From Pleurotus ostreatus/Saccharomyces cerevisiae fusant (lineage: Eukaryota > Opisthokonta), in NCBI GenBank assembly GCA_024196135.1, contig JAMQCK010000635.1, positions 1-18,681 on the forward strand: a stretch of DNA of 18,681 nt, written 5' to 3'. Positions 18,544 to 18,681 of this stretch are shown piece after piece (the stretch's first letter is position 1; each line of letters begins with the position of its first letter). Made by a program: the position numbers and the translations under genes. The notes under the pieces were generated by a model. It worked only from the letters and a program-made list of their open reading frames with translations, was not told the DNA's origin and ran no database searches.

Positions 18544-18681
18544 ACGATGTCGTTGTAGACGTGTCGACGTGATGAGTGTCCGCGCCAGGTGCGGGCTGTG
18601 GTGATGTCGGTGTTGGTCGCAGTGTTGTCGAGTTGCTAATCGCGTATGTTCTCTGACGTTGTATATTTCTTAGTACGCTAC
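18544..18681 (+). other. 3' flank of the prolyl-tRNA synthetase gene
   Basis: GT-rich sequence ends in a TTGTATATTTC tract near 18659, which may be part of the polyadenylation region. No other gene is visible before the window ends. Confidence 0.35.

Noticed and set aside
1..18681. CRISPR arrays, bacterial operons, rRNA genes, LTR retrotransposons
   Set aside because: No regularly spaced repeats, no bacterial-type gene spacing, no rRNA-like sequence and no long terminal direct repeats with polyprotein motifs were seen. The gene structure is eukaryotic.

Overview
The window looks like nuclear DNA of a mushroom-forming basidiomycete (Agaricomycetes, perhaps Polyporales). Genes are split by many uniform, very short GT-AG introns (43-56 nt). 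A Plavaka transposase is present, a family typical of that group, next to a gene that resembles an agaricomycete protein family. The only housekeeping gene is a cytosolic prolyl-tRNA synthetase at the right end. All splice models were derived by eye, from frame continuity, consensus splice sites and remembered family motifs. None has transcript support.

Layout, left to right. 1-470: no convincing gene, several TATA-like tracts. About 470-3036: copy A of a diverged direct duplication, made of decayed coding relics, a TATA box and a small dsRNA-binding-domain (dsRBD) gene with an eroded C-terminus. 3037-3568: no convincing gene. 3569-7995 (minus): a nine-exon Plavaka (KDZ superfamily) transposase, apparently intact at 1345 aa. 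7857-8824 (minus): a gene joining membrane segments to a ubiquitin-like domain ending in LRGG, its 3' end overlapping the modelled transposase start in another frame. 8825-9008: a compact divergent promoter. 9009-11268 (plus): an eight-exon gene resembling DUF6698 proteins, with a disordered basic tail. 11416-12544: a non-autonomous DNA transposon with long inverted repeats and a perfect 9-bp target-site duplication. 12755-13128: a third, broken dsRBD copy. About 13337-15440: copy B of the duplication, with the best preserved dsRBD gene (76 aa). 15441-16059: no convincing gene. 16060-18543: prolyl-tRNA synthetase, 706 aa in eight exons.

Taken together, the left 15 kb is a rearranged accessory region beside an essential gene. 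Two collinear blocks ending in dsRBD genes flank about 10 kb holding the Plavaka gene, the membrane/ubiquitin-like gene, the DUF6698-like gene and the small transposon. The most unusual item is the membrane/ubiquitin-like gene, with its LRGG motif, its overlap with the transposase and its head-to-head partner. Nothing in the sequence shows that these genes work together.
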